Below, one piece after another: positions 17,801 to 25,746 of a stretch of 64,000 bases of DNA. Below the pieces are notes generated by a model that was given only the letters and a program-made list of their open reading frames with translations, was not told the DNA's origin and searched no databases. The position numbers were made by a program, and so were the translations under genes. The first letter of the stretch is position 1, and each line of letters starts with the position of its first letter. The stretch covers positions 8,675,049 through 8,739,048 of the forward strand of contig NC_016935.1 in the NCBI RefSeq assembly GCF_000250655.1, given 5' to 3'. The stretch is from Paenibacillus mucilaginosus 3016. Its GTDB lineage: Bacteria; Bacillota; Bacilli; Paenibacillales; NBRC-103111.

Positions 17801-20286
17801 AGCAGCGTTGGAGCCTGCAGAGGAGCTGCCGGAGATACGCCTTCAAGCAGTACCGGCTGGCCCAATCCGCCGACATTACCTGCTGTCAGCTTATAGTAGT
17901 ACTTCGTCTGGGCATTCAAGCCCATATCGAGGTAAGAAACAGCTGCGATCTTCGGCTTGCCGTTCACCAGCAGGGAGACGAACGGTCCCGCCGGGGTCGT
18001 GCTTCGCTCCAGTGTGTAGTAAGTGGCGCCCTCCACAGGGTTCCAGACCATGGTGAGCTGGCCGTCTCTTACGACGGCATGCAGTCCGGTCACCGGTGCG
18101 GATGGCGGCGGTACGTCGTTCGGGTAGGCTTCCGCCGTATTGGACGGATCGCTTTCTCCGCTGGTGTTGACGGCCGTCACTTTATAGTAAAAATACGAGT
18201 TGTTGATCAGGCCCCCAGTCGTATCCGAATAGCTGTTCGAAGGCACGCCCGCGGCCACCAAGGTATAAGGGCCCTCCTTCGATGTGCTGCGGTAGACGTT
18301 ATACCCGTCTGCACCGCCCGCCGCATTCCAGTTCAGCTCGACCCGCAGATTCGCACCTTCGGCTGTCAGGCTTTGCGGCGTCGTCACTTCCTGCGTATAG
18401 GCGATCACATCGTCCACGTACGCATGGCCCGTAGAGGAGCCGGCCATCCGGAAGTTCACCGAGGCGATATCGGTTACCGGCGTCGAGAAGGCGACATTGC
18501 CGTAGTACTCGCCGTTCACGAAGAGATCCGCGGTATTCGCGCTGACATCGGCGACATACTTCACCGTATACCAGGTGTTATTGGAGATGGCAATGGGCGA
18601 AGAGTTAATGTTAAAGGAAACGGCGATCTTCTTATTGCTGTCGAGCAGCTCCAGCACGTAGGAATCCCCTACCCGTGCCGTTTGCATGAACCGCAGCTGC
18701 GCAGTGATGCCCTTCTTGCTGTCCGCGGTTACCGGAGCGAAGGCCTTGTTGAAGCCGCCTCTTCCCGCTCCGTCATTGATCCACAGCACATTCGTAGCGT
18801 TGTCTATCACGGCTGCTGAAGTGTTGCCGTAGCTGTTGGCCAGATGGCTGTTGTTGATGACGCTTGTATTGTTGGTGCTCGAGAAGGCGCTGATCACCCC
18901 GCTGCCATATGGCGTCGTGTATCCTGACGGAAGGGCTCCGAGCGGGCTGTTCTCGAACGAATCGTTGATGAGGAAGCTGCCCGGCTTGCCCGCGGTTTCC
19001 GCAGAATCCGGACCTGCCCCCGCAGCATTCACCGCGTGAACCACGTAGTAATAAGTCGTGCCGTTGGTCAGTCCCGTGTCCGTGTAGCTTGTGCCGGTCA
19101 CACCTGAGGCGACGGACGAGTAAGGGCCGCCTGAGGTGGCGCTTCGCTTTACTTCATAAGCCGTCGCTCCCGGCACGCCGGTCCAGCTCAGTGTCACTTG
19201 GCCATCGCCAGGTGCTGACGTCACGTTCGCCGGTGCTGCCGGCAGGCCTTGTCCGAACGGAGCTGCCTGCACTTCCGCGGATGGACTGCTCTCGCCAGAA
19301 GCATTCCCTGCCGTTACGACATAATAGTATGTCGTGTTGTTGGTTACGCTGCTGTCGGTATAGCTCGCACTCGCGGCACCCGCATCTGATTGCAGCTGTG
19401 CAATCGTGCTGTATCCGCCGCCGGAGGTCTCGCTGCGCTTGACGCTGTAATACGTGGCGTCGGTCACAGTGCCCCAGGTCAGCTGCACCTGCGCGTTACC
19501 GCTCTCCGCCTTCAAGCCGCTTGGTGCGGCCGGAATGGCTGCACTTACAGGCAGTGCCGGCGTCAGGGCCGACACATCCGTTGTCGGCGAGTTCGTGTAA
19601 GCGTTAAGCAGCGTGACGCTGTCAAATTGAGCTGTGCTTCCCGCCTTGGCAGAGGCCAGTCCCACATACGTAGTCGCTTTGACATCGGTAATCGTCTTGC
19701 CGTTGATCTGCGTCCATGTGATGGTGGTTCCGGATACCGTCCCCAGGTCGAAATAAAACCCTCCGCCCTGCTTCCGGACTCTCATGTATTTGGGTGCGCT
19801 TTCAAAGTCATAAAGAACGTTGGTATTCGAGGCATCCTTATATCCCGAGTTGCTTGGTGCTTTAGCCGGATCGGAGGTTAATCTCGAGGAAACATAAGGC
19901 TGATATTGGCTTCCCGTACCGTAATAATTCCCGAAGAAAAAGGAGCTTCCCTTCTCCAGGCCGGTCCGTGCCATGATCCCTGCCATCGCTCCGGAGACAT
20001 AGGGGTACGAAGTCAGCTTGGCCATCAGCGTAAAATCACCGGTGACCGGCGTATACGCGTATTGGAACTGCTCCTCCACCTGATTCGGAACCCCCGTTCC
20101 GGTCGAATCGGTTATGGTGAAAATCCCAGCCGAAGCATCATACGTGCTGGTTCCATTGGACCCGTTAAAGCCGATGCTGCTCCAGCCGGTTGGAAAACTG
20201 GCCGCTTCGGTCTGCCCTGTGCCCGCCCACGGTACGTAGGTCAACAGCAGGAGCAGACAAAGCAAAATGCGAGAGGTTTTTCTCAT
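14845..20286 (-). CDS. Secreted multidomain pectinesterase (CE8) / pectate lyase (PL1) fusion
   Basis: A protein of about 1,813 residues. In order: signal peptide (about 1-29, ending TEAA), a concanavalin-like domain (30-228), two FN3 domains (about 245-432), a second concanavalin-like domain (433-630), four FN3 domains (about 631-1005), a pectinesterase (about 1005-1320), an X2-like beta domain (1325-1405) and a pectate lyase family 1 domain (about 1410-1813). The esterase shows QAVALS, QDTL, DFIFG and LGRPW, which include the catalytic aspartates. The lyase shows WIDHN and RVPRVR. The esterase would demethylate pectin and the lyase then cleave polygalacturonate by beta-elimination. The ATG at 20286 follows GGAGG by 10 nt; an ATG at 20304 is the alternative. 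No sortase or S-layer anchor is seen. Confidence 0.93.
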   Translation of the reverse strand: MRKTSRILLCLLLLLTYVPWAGTGQTEAASFPTGWSSIGFNGSNGTSTYDASAGIFTITDSTGTGVPNQVEEQFQYAYTPVTGDFTLMAKLTSYPYVSGAMAGIMARTGLEKGSSFFFGNYYGTGSQYQPYVSSRLTSDPAKAPSNSGYKDASNTNVLYDFESAPKYMRVRKQGGGFYFDLGTVSGTTITWTQINGKTITDVKATTYVGLASAKAGSTAQFDSVTLLNAYTNSPTTDVSALTPALPVSAAIPAAPSGLKAESGNAQVQLTWGTVTDATYYSVKRSETSGGGYSTIAQLQSDAGAASASYTDSSVTNNTTYYYVVTAGNASGESSPSAEVQAAPFGQGLPAAPANVTSAPGDGQVTLSWTGVPGATAYEVKRSATSGGPYSSVASGVTGTSYTDTGLTNGTTYYYVVHAVNAAGAGPDSAETAGKPGSFLINDSFENSPLGALPSGYTTPYGSGVISAFSSTNNTSVINNSHLANSYGNTSAAVIDNATNVLWINDGAGRGGFNKAFAPVTADSKKGITAQLRFMQTARVGDSYVLELLDSNKKIAVSFNINSSPIAISNNTWYTVKYVADVSANTADLFVNGEYYGNVAFSTPVTDIASVNFRMAGSSTGHAYVDDVIAYTQEVTTPQSLTAEGANLRVELNWNAAGGADGYNVYRSTSKEGPYTLVAAGVPSNSYSDTTGGLINNSYFYYKVTAVNTSGESDPSNTAEAYPNDVPPPSAPVTGLHAVVRDGQLTMVWNPVEGATYYTLERSTTPAGPFVSLLVNGKPKIAAVSYLDMGLNAQTKYYYKLTAGNVGGLGQPVLLEGVSPAAPLQAPTLLSAEAARKGVELAWSSVPKAASYKVQRSEVNGGPYTTLASVTEKSYTDATAEAGRTYFYVVTAANDLQESRISNQLRVKHAALISGAPSKPAGLRAAANDGEVTLSWNPVAGAKTYNVKRADSPNGTYTTIAVTSTAAYQDKAVTNGTTYYYTVSAAKAKGEGPESDVIAALPAKVLTVDKQAAADGATVFNTIQSAVDAIPADNSVRTVISIAPGTYTEKLKVTRPYVSLVGAGMDVTTIVYGDYAGTSATTGKPGHTGNTFLSQTVEVNADYFTAANLTIENSSGPRSQVAQAVALSLKSDMAVFESVRLKGYQDTLYNGLNAKGQGRQYFHNSIIEGDVDFIFGEAPAVVMDNVKMVLVSHTGGGGHITAGAQKNVTDKGYLFLHSQVIDDASAQGAYDLGRPWKDYARVSFVNTLIDSKKFLPGGWVAACAGTCKTSYFSEYNSYGPGANASARTMATQLTGLEASVTIPSMFDGWDPSTPVYMPKVQYGPAISAAYASFDKSKANDLYVTVRNGSGYTLTSVKNGETVLDESAYKATGSGYVIRKSYLSGLPEGTAVLTFQYEGISVPLRISVVNTGSTEIGREVLAANDGWASYTTGTTGGSAANADNIFVVSNRSELVKAAAGNTPKIIYVQGTIDMNVDDNNNPVGREFYEDPAYDFEAYLKTYDPAVWGKNTPTGPLEDARAKSQANQGSRIKVTVGSNTTIVGLPGSNAKILGGSLNLDKVDNVIIRNIQFENTFDHFPQWDPTDGESGNWNSAYDSISVKGSTHVWIDHNVFSDAGGLDDPSHTYFGRKYQQHDGTVDITNASDLVTVSYNHFHDHDKTSLIGGSDEAAGDAGRLRVTLHHNYFQNTGQRVPRVRYGQVHVYNNYYEGSFQHPNNPYVYSLGVGYQSQIYAENNYFVNDAGTQPAALIQVSKGTQFTDVGSMLNGTAVEIAKSYGGLQAVSWKPTLVTSVDETKKVPAIVKARAGVLQSEASAE

Positions 20287-20304
20287 CTGGTCTCTGTCCT
20301 CCAT

Positions 20305-20485
20305 TCATGTGCTTTCCCTGCTAATTATGTGGCCTGCCTGGCGTTACCGCTATAATCATCTCTTTTGATTCGACTCCAATTTGGATTATGGGACTATGGG
20401 GAGAAAAAGCACCGGAATTACAGTCGTATGCTGAAATCAACTTTAGAAGTCAAATTTTTAAAATAAACGTTTCAAAGACAAATAA
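20305..20485. other. Gap upstream of the pectinase gene
   Basis: This AT-richer stretch must hold the pectinase promoter. The palindrome AAACGTTT with flanking A/T (about 20465-20474) vaguely recalls a catabolite (cre) site, but the spacing does not fit the cre consensus well. No gene is seen. Confidence 0.3.
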
Positions 20486-20515
20486 AATAAAAAAAGACAC
20501 CGGAAACCCGGCGCC
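20486..20515 (-). terminator. Intrinsic terminator of the WYL/GyrI-like unit
   Basis: On the minus strand GGCGCCGG (20515-20508) pairs with CCGGTGTC (20503-20496) around GTTT, followed by TTTTTTTATTTTA; it lies 10 nt after the stop of the GyrI-like gene. Confidence 0.8.
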
Positions 20516-20525
20516 TGGACTGGCT

Positions 20526-21008
20526 CTATTTAATGGCTATGTAAATCTGCACTTCCATATGATCGGGGTTCCCGTTTACGGAATCGTAAAGCTCATAATC
20601 TCCGGTATAGGCTCTTTGTTCCGGTGATTCTTTATAATAGGCCCAGATCTCCCCCCAAGCTTCGGGCACTACTTCAAACACGGGTCCCCTTCTCGACGTG
20701 AATACTCTGTACTTCCCTGCCGGAATAACCGCATACTCATAACTCGGACCAGCCTGAGCTGCTTCGCCTCCGGTTTCATGACCGATTAGAGTCGTGTACG
20801 CTCCATTCACATCGCTCTCATAATCCGTGTACAAGGCGTAGATCCGATGGGGGTTGGTGACGCCCGGATTAGATGCCATACCGCTCTTAAAAAAGGCTTC
20901 CCAAAGCCCCGGCAGACGTCCGTTCGGTCCTGCCTCCTCCGCATTGGTTGTTCGGGTGCTTACCCCAATCAATTGGATTTCCGGCTGTTCCGTCGTATAT
21001 GTATTCAT
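20526..21008 (-). CDS. GyrI-like / AraC-type effector-binding domain protein
   Basis: A 160-residue stand-alone small-molecule binding domain of the SRPBCC-related GyrI-like (AraC effector-binding, YdeE-like) kind. It begins with EIQLIGVSTRTTN, has an internal acidic/aromatic sheet (RIYALYTDYESDVNGAY) and ends with the typical EVWIPIK-like strand MEVQIYIAIK. There is no DNA-binding domain. Such proteins bind hydrophobic compounds or shield targets from them; the ligand is unknown. It lies 54 nt behind the WYL regulator on the same strand, so the pair may form a sensor and binding-protein unit. GAGGATG lies before the ATG. Confidence 0.8.
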   Translation of the reverse strand: MNTYTTEQPEIQLIGVSTRTTNAEEAGPNGRLPGLWEAFFKSGMASNPGVTNPHRIYALYTDYESDVNGAYTTLIGHETGGEAAQAGPSYEYAVIPAGKYRVFTSRRGPVFEVVPEAWGEIWAYYKESPEQRAYTGDYELYDSVNGNPDHMEVQIYIAIK

Positions 21009-21062
21009 GGGTCATCCTCTTTTCCTGAATTTGAACCTATTATATCGGGGAAAAGTGGACAC

Positions 21063-22010
21063 CTATATGTCCAGATTCGCGTACTGCTCCATAATGTTTT
21101 GGGCCCTCCGCTTGATCTCGACAGCCGCATACACGGGCTGCTCTACCTTGACCCCATCGCCATAGCTTAGAAGATTACCATAGAACCATTCATCCACTAT
21201 GAGTTTGCCCTTTACCTGCACCCTGCCATCCTCCAGAATCGTGATGAAGTCCGGAGGATACGTATCTTCCACCCGGTAGCGCACCTTTGAATGGAAAATA
21301 AGGACCATCTCCTGCTCCTTGTCTTTGGACCACTCCGAATCCCACGCATATCGATCTACCGGTGGAGCCTCACGAAGTACGAAGGGTTCCGTCAATAACC
21401 GCAGCTCCTGGATCCGGGAAATCCGAAATACACGAAACTCCTTTTTGGACGTACAGAACGCCTGTACATACCATAAGTACCCTTTCAATATCAGATTGTA
21501 CGGCTCAATGACCCTCTCGCTCTCCGACCCGTCTCTGTTGGCATACTGAATGCTTACCCGGAGGGAGTTCTCAATAGCCTGCCTTAGCTTATTAATTTTG
21601 TCCCGCGCGGCGGCACTCTGGCCCCAAGGGTTAAAATCAAAAACCATCCCCGTTCCTCTGGATGCTCCGTCTATTCGATCCGATTTGCGAAGCAGGGTCT
21701 TCACCTTCTCGAGCAGCTGCTCCAGCATTCCGTCATCTACCGCAGAGGTAACCCCCTTGACGGCAGCGATCAGAGCAGCGATCTCTTTCAGGGAGAGGAA
21801 TTGGCGGTTGATCGTGTACTGCTCCATGATCTCAAACCCGCCCGATGTCCCCTGGTGTGCGGCAATGGGAATGCCCGACTGGCATAAGGTGTCGATATCC
21901 CGATAGATCGTCTTCGTTGAAACCTCAAAGCGATCCGCCAGCTCCTTAGCGCTGATTCGTTCGCGATTGAGCAATAGAACCGTTATCGCTAACAAGCGAT
22001 CTATTTTCAT
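21063..22010 (-). CDS. HTH_11/WYL-domain transcriptional regulator (YafY family)
   Basis: A 315-residue regulator: N-terminal DeoR-like winged helix (RLLAITVLLLNRERISAKELADRFEVSTKTIYRDI), a linker helical segment and a C-terminal WYL domain (VIEPYNLILKGYLWYVQAFCTSKKEFRVFRISRI), followed by a WCX extension. WYL domains are thought to bind nucleotides or other negatively charged ligands and govern stress, metabolism and in some cases defence genes. It is the first gene of a two-gene unit with the GyrI-like protein. Its operator was not found. The EVE-domain gene upstream is in the same direction with a 54-nt gap. Confidence 0.88.
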   Translation of the reverse strand: MKIDRLLAITVLLLNRERISAKELADRFEVSTKTIYRDIDTLCQSGIPIAAHQGTSGGFEIMEQYTINRQFLSLKEIAALIAAVKGVTSAVDDGMLEQLLEKVKTLLRKSDRIDGASRGTGMVFDFNPWGQSAAARDKINKLRQAIENSLRVSIQYANRDGSESERVIEPYNLILKGYLWYVQAFCTSKKEFRVFRISRIQELRLLTEPFVLREAPPVDRYAWDSEWSKDKEQEMVLIFHSKVRYRVEDTYPPDFITILEDGRVQVKGKLIVDEWFYGNLLSYGDGVKVEQPVYAAVEIKRRAQNIMEQYANLDI

Positions 22011-22064
22011 GTGTTCTCTCCCGATTCTCTCTAGTGGACAGCGCTGGACTGCTATAGGAGTATT

Positions 22065-22529
22065 TTACATGACAAGCCGGTCTCCCGCATCGCCCAGCAT
22101 CGCAGCCGCGATCTTCAGAAAGTCCTCCCGCCCGATCTCCACATGGCCAAAGCGGAAAGTATACCCCCAGTTTCGCTTCCCTTGGGTAAAGCTGAGTTCA
22201 TCCAGCAGGCTGGAGATCTTGACTTCTCTGCATGGAAGATACCTTATATTCCGGCGAAACGGCACGAACGAGTCTGTCATACGATATTCGTAGACCCTAT
22301 CGTCTGCAACCTGTCCAATCGCCGTGAAGGCCTGAAGGGATTCCCCCTTCGCCATATCCGTCCGTGGAGAGTAATAGATGAGCCAATCACCGGCACGCAT
22401 CCGCCGCAAGGGCCCTGCCTTGCCGTGGCACAGCTGGGCGAAGCCCCCCTCTACCCCACGCCGCACATGGGAAGCCGATACAACTCCAATCCAATAGCGG
22501 CTTTGTCCGTTCATGGCTTCTGGTAGCAT
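22065..22529 (-). CDS. EVE-domain protein (UPF0310 type)
   Basis: A 154-residue protein with the EVE fold, a relative of PUA and YTH domains: start QSRYWIGVVSASHVRRG, then the conserved GDWLIYYSPRT loop and QAFTAIGQV strand. EVE domains are thought to recognise modified bases in RNA or DNA. No partner domain is fused. AGGAAGGG lies 9 nt before the ATG at 22529; a shorter form from MNGQ is possible. It lies 54 nt before the WYL regulator gene in the same direction, and both could be one transcript. Confidence 0.85.
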   Translation of the reverse strand: MLPEAMNGQSRYWIGVVSASHVRRGVEGGFAQLCHGKAGPLRRMRAGDWLIYYSPRTDMAKGESLQAFTAIGQVADDRVYEYRMTDSFVPFRRNIRYLPCREVKISSLLDELSFTQGKRNWGYTFRFGHVEIGREDFLKIAAAMLGDAGDRLVM

Positions 22530-22578
22530 TGTTTAAGTCCCTTCCTTCTGGATATTCCGTTCTCTAACTGGAATATAC

Positions 22579-22610
22579 AAAAAGACTCCTGACAGCCTTA
22601 TGTCAGGAGC
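22579..22610 (-). terminator. Intrinsic terminator of the RhlE-type helicase gene
   Basis: CTCCTGACA (22609-22601 on the minus strand) pairs with TGTCAGGAG around ATAAGGC and is followed by TCTTTTTG; 50 nt after the helicase stop. Confidence 0.85.
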
Positions 22611-22661
22611 TTACTCTCTACACTATAAATTTAAAGCAAATAGGGCTCGTCTTTGTCCAGC

Positions 22662-23930
22662 TTACTTTCCAGCATGGGGTCGCCGTCTGCGGCGGCCGCC
22701 GCCGGATTTGCCGCTGTGTCCGCGAGCACCGTCCTTGGATGGTGCACCATTGGCTCTGTCCGCCCCCACCGTCGCCGGTACCGGCTCCGTCATCGTCATC
22801 GGGTAAGGATGATCTGTAACTACTGGGATTTTCTGCTTCGTCAGCTTCTCGATATCCTTCAGATAGGGAATCTCCTCGTTCTCGCAGAACGAAATCGCAA
22901 TCCCGCTTAAGCCCGCACGTCCGGTACGGCCGATCCGATGGACATACGTCTCCGGAATATTCGGCAAATTATAGTTAATCACGTGCGACAGTTCTTCAAT
23001 GTCGATGCCCCGTGCCGCGATGTCCGTCGCCACCAGCAAGCGGGTCGCACCGCTCTTGAAGTTATTCAGCGCTGCTTGGCGGGCATTCTGCGACTTGTCG
23101 CCATGAATGGCCTGCGCCGTAATCTTCGCCTTCGTCAAGCCGCGCACCACCCGGTCCGCGCCGTGCTTCGTACGGGTGAACACGAGCGCACTTGCGATCG
23201 ACTTGTCCTGCAGCAGATCAATCAGCAGCAGCAGTTTATTCGGCTTGTCCACATAGTAGAGCATCTGCTTAATTCTCTCCGCCGTTGAGGAAACAGGGGT
23301 AATCTCTATTTTCACCGGATTCTTCAGCAAAGAGTTTACCAGGGACGTGATCTCGGGCGGCATCGTCGCAGAGAAGAATAACGTCTGCCGCTTGACCGGC
23401 AGCTTGGCAATGATCCGCTTCATATCATGAATGAACCCCATGTCGAGCATCCGATCGGCTTCGTCCAACACCAGAATCTGCACGTGACTCAGGTCGACGA
23501 ACCCTTGATTCATCAGGTCGATCAGCCGACCCGGTGTCGCAATCAGAATGTCCATGCCCTGCTCCAGCAGCTGCTCCTGAGGCCTCTGCGAGACGCCGCC
23601 CACGATCACACCATAGCGCAGATTCGTGAAGCATCCGTAAGCTTTGGCGTTGTCGGAAATCTGAATAGCCAACTCACGCGTAGGCGTCAGGATCAGCGAA
23701 CGAATGACGCGCTTGCCGTTCGGGCGCCCCTGCTGTGTGCTCAGCAGCTGAATGATCGGCAGCAGGAATGCTGCTGTCTTGCCGGTCCCCGTCTGGGCGC
23801 AGCCGAACAAGTCACGGCCCGCCAGCACCGGCGGGATTGCCTGCTCCTGAATAGGCGTAGGCTGCGTATAATTTTCCTTGGCCAGCGCTTTAATAATAGG
23901 GGGAATCAACTGTAATTGTTGGAATGTCAT
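22662..23930 (-). CDS. DEAD-box RNA helicase, RhlE type
   Basis: ATP-dependent RNA unwinding enzyme of 422 residues with the full motif series: Q motif (YTQPTPIQEQAI), motif I (AQTGTGKT), Ia (PTRELA), Ib (TPGR), II (DEAD), III (SAT), V (ARGID) and VI (HRIGRTGR). The tail is short and basic (GGGRRRRRPHAGK), as in RhlE-type enzymes, which act in ribosome assembly or cold adaptation. AAGGAG precedes the ATG at 23930. It is intact, unlike the DbpA-type helicase near 1.4 kb. It is a single-gene unit with its own terminator. Confidence 0.92.
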   Translation of the reverse strand: MTFQQLQLIPPIIKALAKENYTQPTPIQEQAIPPVLAGRDLFGCAQTGTGKTAAFLLPIIQLLSTQQGRPNGKRVIRSLILTPTRELAIQISDNAKAYGCFTNLRYGVIVGGVSQRPQEQLLEQGMDILIATPGRLIDLMNQGFVDLSHVQILVLDEADRMLDMGFIHDMKRIIAKLPVKRQTLFFSATMPPEITSLVNSLLKNPVKIEITPVSSTAERIKQMLYYVDKPNKLLLLIDLLQDKSIASALVFTRTKHGADRVVRGLTKAKITAQAIHGDKSQNARQAALNNFKSGATRLLVATDIAARGIDIEELSHVINYNLPNIPETYVHRIGRTGRAGLSGIAISFCENEEIPYLKDIEKLTKQKIPVVTDHPYPMTMTEPVPATVGADRANGAPSKDGARGHSGKSGGGRRRRRPHAGK

Positions 23931-24051
23931 AAGATCTCCTTCTTCAAGTCGCCGTCAATGCGCGGCTTCCATACTAGTATTATACCCTAGAAGAGGAGTA
24001 GAGCCATACCCCCGCTCACATTCTGATTTATACGAATATATTGGCACACCA

Positions 24052-24083
24052 AAAACCACTTCGCTGTGACGGAAGTGGTTTTC
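24052..24083 (-). terminator. Intrinsic terminator of the dps gene
   Basis: AAAACCACTTCC pairs with GAAGTGGTTTTT around a 7-8 nt loop, ending in TTTTTGG on the minus strand; about 20 nt after the dps stop. Confidence 0.8.
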
Positions 24084-24103
24084 CCTTCAAGATGTGAAAA
24101 ACG

Positions 24104-24550
24104 CTACGCTAACGATTCATTGCCCAAAAAGGCGTTCATCATCCACACCTGCTTTTCTAGACTCGTGCGAATGGCCAACAGCAGATCCCCGGTTGTCTCG
24201 TCTCCCGCCGATGCTGCGATCTCCATTCCTTGTTTCAACCCCGTGATCATCCGCGTATAATCGCCTGCAACGGCCTGCACCATATCCGCCGTGGACTCGT
24301 TTCCCGCGGCTTCCCGAATGGAAGCCAACTCGAGATAACCGGTCATGGTAGAGACAGGTCTTCTTCCCAGAGCAAGCAATCGTTCCGCCAGTTCATCGAC
24401 GTGAACGGCCGCTTCGCTATATAATTCCCCGAATTTCGTGTGCAGCGTGAAGAACTGCTTCCCTGTGACATTCCAATGGTAATGGCGCAGCTTCACGTAT
24501 AAGACATTCCAATCCGCGATGTGTTTGTTGAGAAACGCTTCGATTGTCAA
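24104..24550 (-). CDS. dps: Dps-family DNA-binding ferritin-like protein
   Basis: A 148-residue ferritin-like miniprotein that oxidises and stores iron and protects DNA from peroxide. The ferroxidase signature is clear: LRHYHWNVTGKQFFTLHTKF with the catalytic His pair, followed by EAAVHVDELAERLLALGRRP. The start is TTG at 24550, with GGGAGG 8 nt upstream. No PerR-like operator was recognised. It sits alone, with a terminator behind it. Confidence 0.93.
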   Translation of the reverse strand: MTIEAFLNKHIADWNVLYVKLRHYHWNVTGKQFFTLHTKFGELYSEAAVHVDELAERLLALGRRPVSTMTGYLELASIREAAGNESTADMVQAVAGDYTRMITGLKQGMEIAASAGDETTGDLLLAIRTSLEKQVWMMNAFLGNESLA

Positions 24551-24605
24551 CGGCTTTCCCTCCCTATTTCGACTTCCATTGGCCGTTACTCCCTTACGGT
24601 TTCGC

Positions 24606-24634
24606 GGAACCGCGCTCCTGCGTAACGCGGTTCC
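24606..24634 (-). terminator. Hairpin downstream of the alpha/beta hydrolase
   Basis: GGAACCGCG pairs with CGCGGTTCC, a 9-bp stem with 11-nt loop, 11 nt after the hydrolase stop. The minus strand lacks a T run behind it, so it may act as a weak terminator or end stabiliser. Confidence 0.5.
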
Positions 24635-24644
24635 TTCAGTCCTG

Positions 24645-25481
24645 CTAGCCGTTCAAGAATTGCAGCAATGCACTGTTGAATTCCTCGGCATGCGTGGCAT
24701 TGAACCCGTGCGGTCCGCCTTTAATAATGAAGAGCTGACTGCCGGCAATCCGCTCGTGCGCCCTCTGTCCGCTGATCTCTACCGGCACGATCGCATCGGC
24801 ATCGCCATGCAGAATAAGTGTAGGCAACTTGAATTTCTCCAGATCCCCGCGGAAATCCGTATAGCTGAATGCCTTGATGCAATCGATCGTTCCTTTTGGC
24901 GATGCGAAGGCCGCAATATCGCGATTGTACAAGCGGAACGCTTCGCTAACCAAGTCGGTTCTATCCCCGGAGGCGAAGAAATTCGTCATGAACCCATCCA
25001 TAAACGCAATCCGATCTGCCTTCACCCCGTCTAGGAACCCTCGGATTGTTGCATCGTCGAATCCGCCATCCGGGTTATCTGAAGCTTTATACAAGTACGG
25101 CGGAATGGCACCGGCCAGAACCGCTTTCGATACCCGCTCCGTGCCATAGGTGCCGATGTAGCGCGATACTTCCCCTCCGCCCATCGAGAACCCGACCAGC
25201 GTCACATCGCGAAGATCCAGATGCAGAATCAACTGGTGCAAGTCTGCTGCGAACGTATCGTAGTCGTAACCGTTCCATGGTTGGGAAGACTGGCCGAAGC
25301 CTCGTCGGTCGTATGTGATGACGCGGTACCCGGCACCTACCAGAGCAGGCACTTGCTTCTCCCAAGACCTCCCGCTGAGCGGCCAGCCGTGAATCAGCAC
25401 AACCGGTTTGCCCGTTCCTGCGTCCTCGTAATGAAGCTCGATCGAATTTCCATTTTCCTGACCAACTGTAATCTTTGCCAT
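24645..25481 (-). CDS. Alpha/beta hydrolase (non-heme chloroperoxidase / arylesterase type)
   Basis: A 278-residue enzyme with an oxyanion-hole motif (VVLIHGWPLSGRSW), nucleophile elbow GFSMGGGE (Ser about residue 97), an acid in LHGDADAIVP and a C-terminal His (GGPHGFNATH). This catalytic triad and the length match the non-heme haloperoxidase/arylesterase branch; real halogenation activity is not implied. The ATG at 25481 follows GGAGG by 8 nt and is the family start. The reading frame stays open for about 106 more codons upstream, but that part is not like the family and is dropped. Confidence 0.9.
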   Translation of the reverse strand: MAKITVGQENGNSIELHYEDAGTGKPVVLIHGWPLSGRSWEKQVPALVGAGYRVITYDRRGFGQSSQPWNGYDYDTFAADLHQLILHLDLRDVTLVGFSMGGGEVSRYIGTYGTERVSKAVLAGAIPPYLYKASDNPDGGFDDATIRGFLDGVKADRIAFMDGFMTNFFASGDRTDLVSEAFRLYNRDIAAFASPKGTIDCIKAFSYTDFRGDLEKFKLPTLILHGDADAIVPVEISGQRAHERIAGSQLFIIKGGPHGFNATHAEEFNSALLQFLNG

Positions 25482-25704
25482 TGGGCATTCCTCCATTTTT
25501 AGTTTTGTAAATATTATTTCGATCCCTGAGGCAGCTGAGGTATTCACGGGCGCACCGTTTACGTCGTAAACAGCGAAGCCGCCATGCCGCGGGAGATCCC
25601 CACCATCATCAGATACCTCTTGACTCCCTTCTTTCTGTTTGGAGTCTTTTTCAATCCACATTATACAGATGGAGGGCGAAGAAATCGGTAATGTGCCCCG
25701 AAAC

Positions 25705-25746
25705 GAAAAAAAGAATCCCTGAACTGCATTACGCCGGGGATTCTTT
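25705..25746 (-). terminator. Intrinsic terminator overlapping the 3' end of the histidine kinase gene
   Basis: AAAGAATCCC pairs with GGGATTCTTT, followed by TTTTTTCG on the minus strand; the kinase stop codon lies inside the loop. Confidence 0.8.

Noticed and set aside
20460..20476. Catabolite-responsive (cre) site upstream of the pectinase
   Set aside because: The AAACGTTT palindrome has the CG in the wrong place relative to the cre consensus.
25622..25652. Plus-strand hairpin GACTCC/GGAGTC with T run
   Set aside because: No plus-strand gene precedes it, and it may simply be part of the hydrolase upstream region; evidence too weak to list as a terminator.
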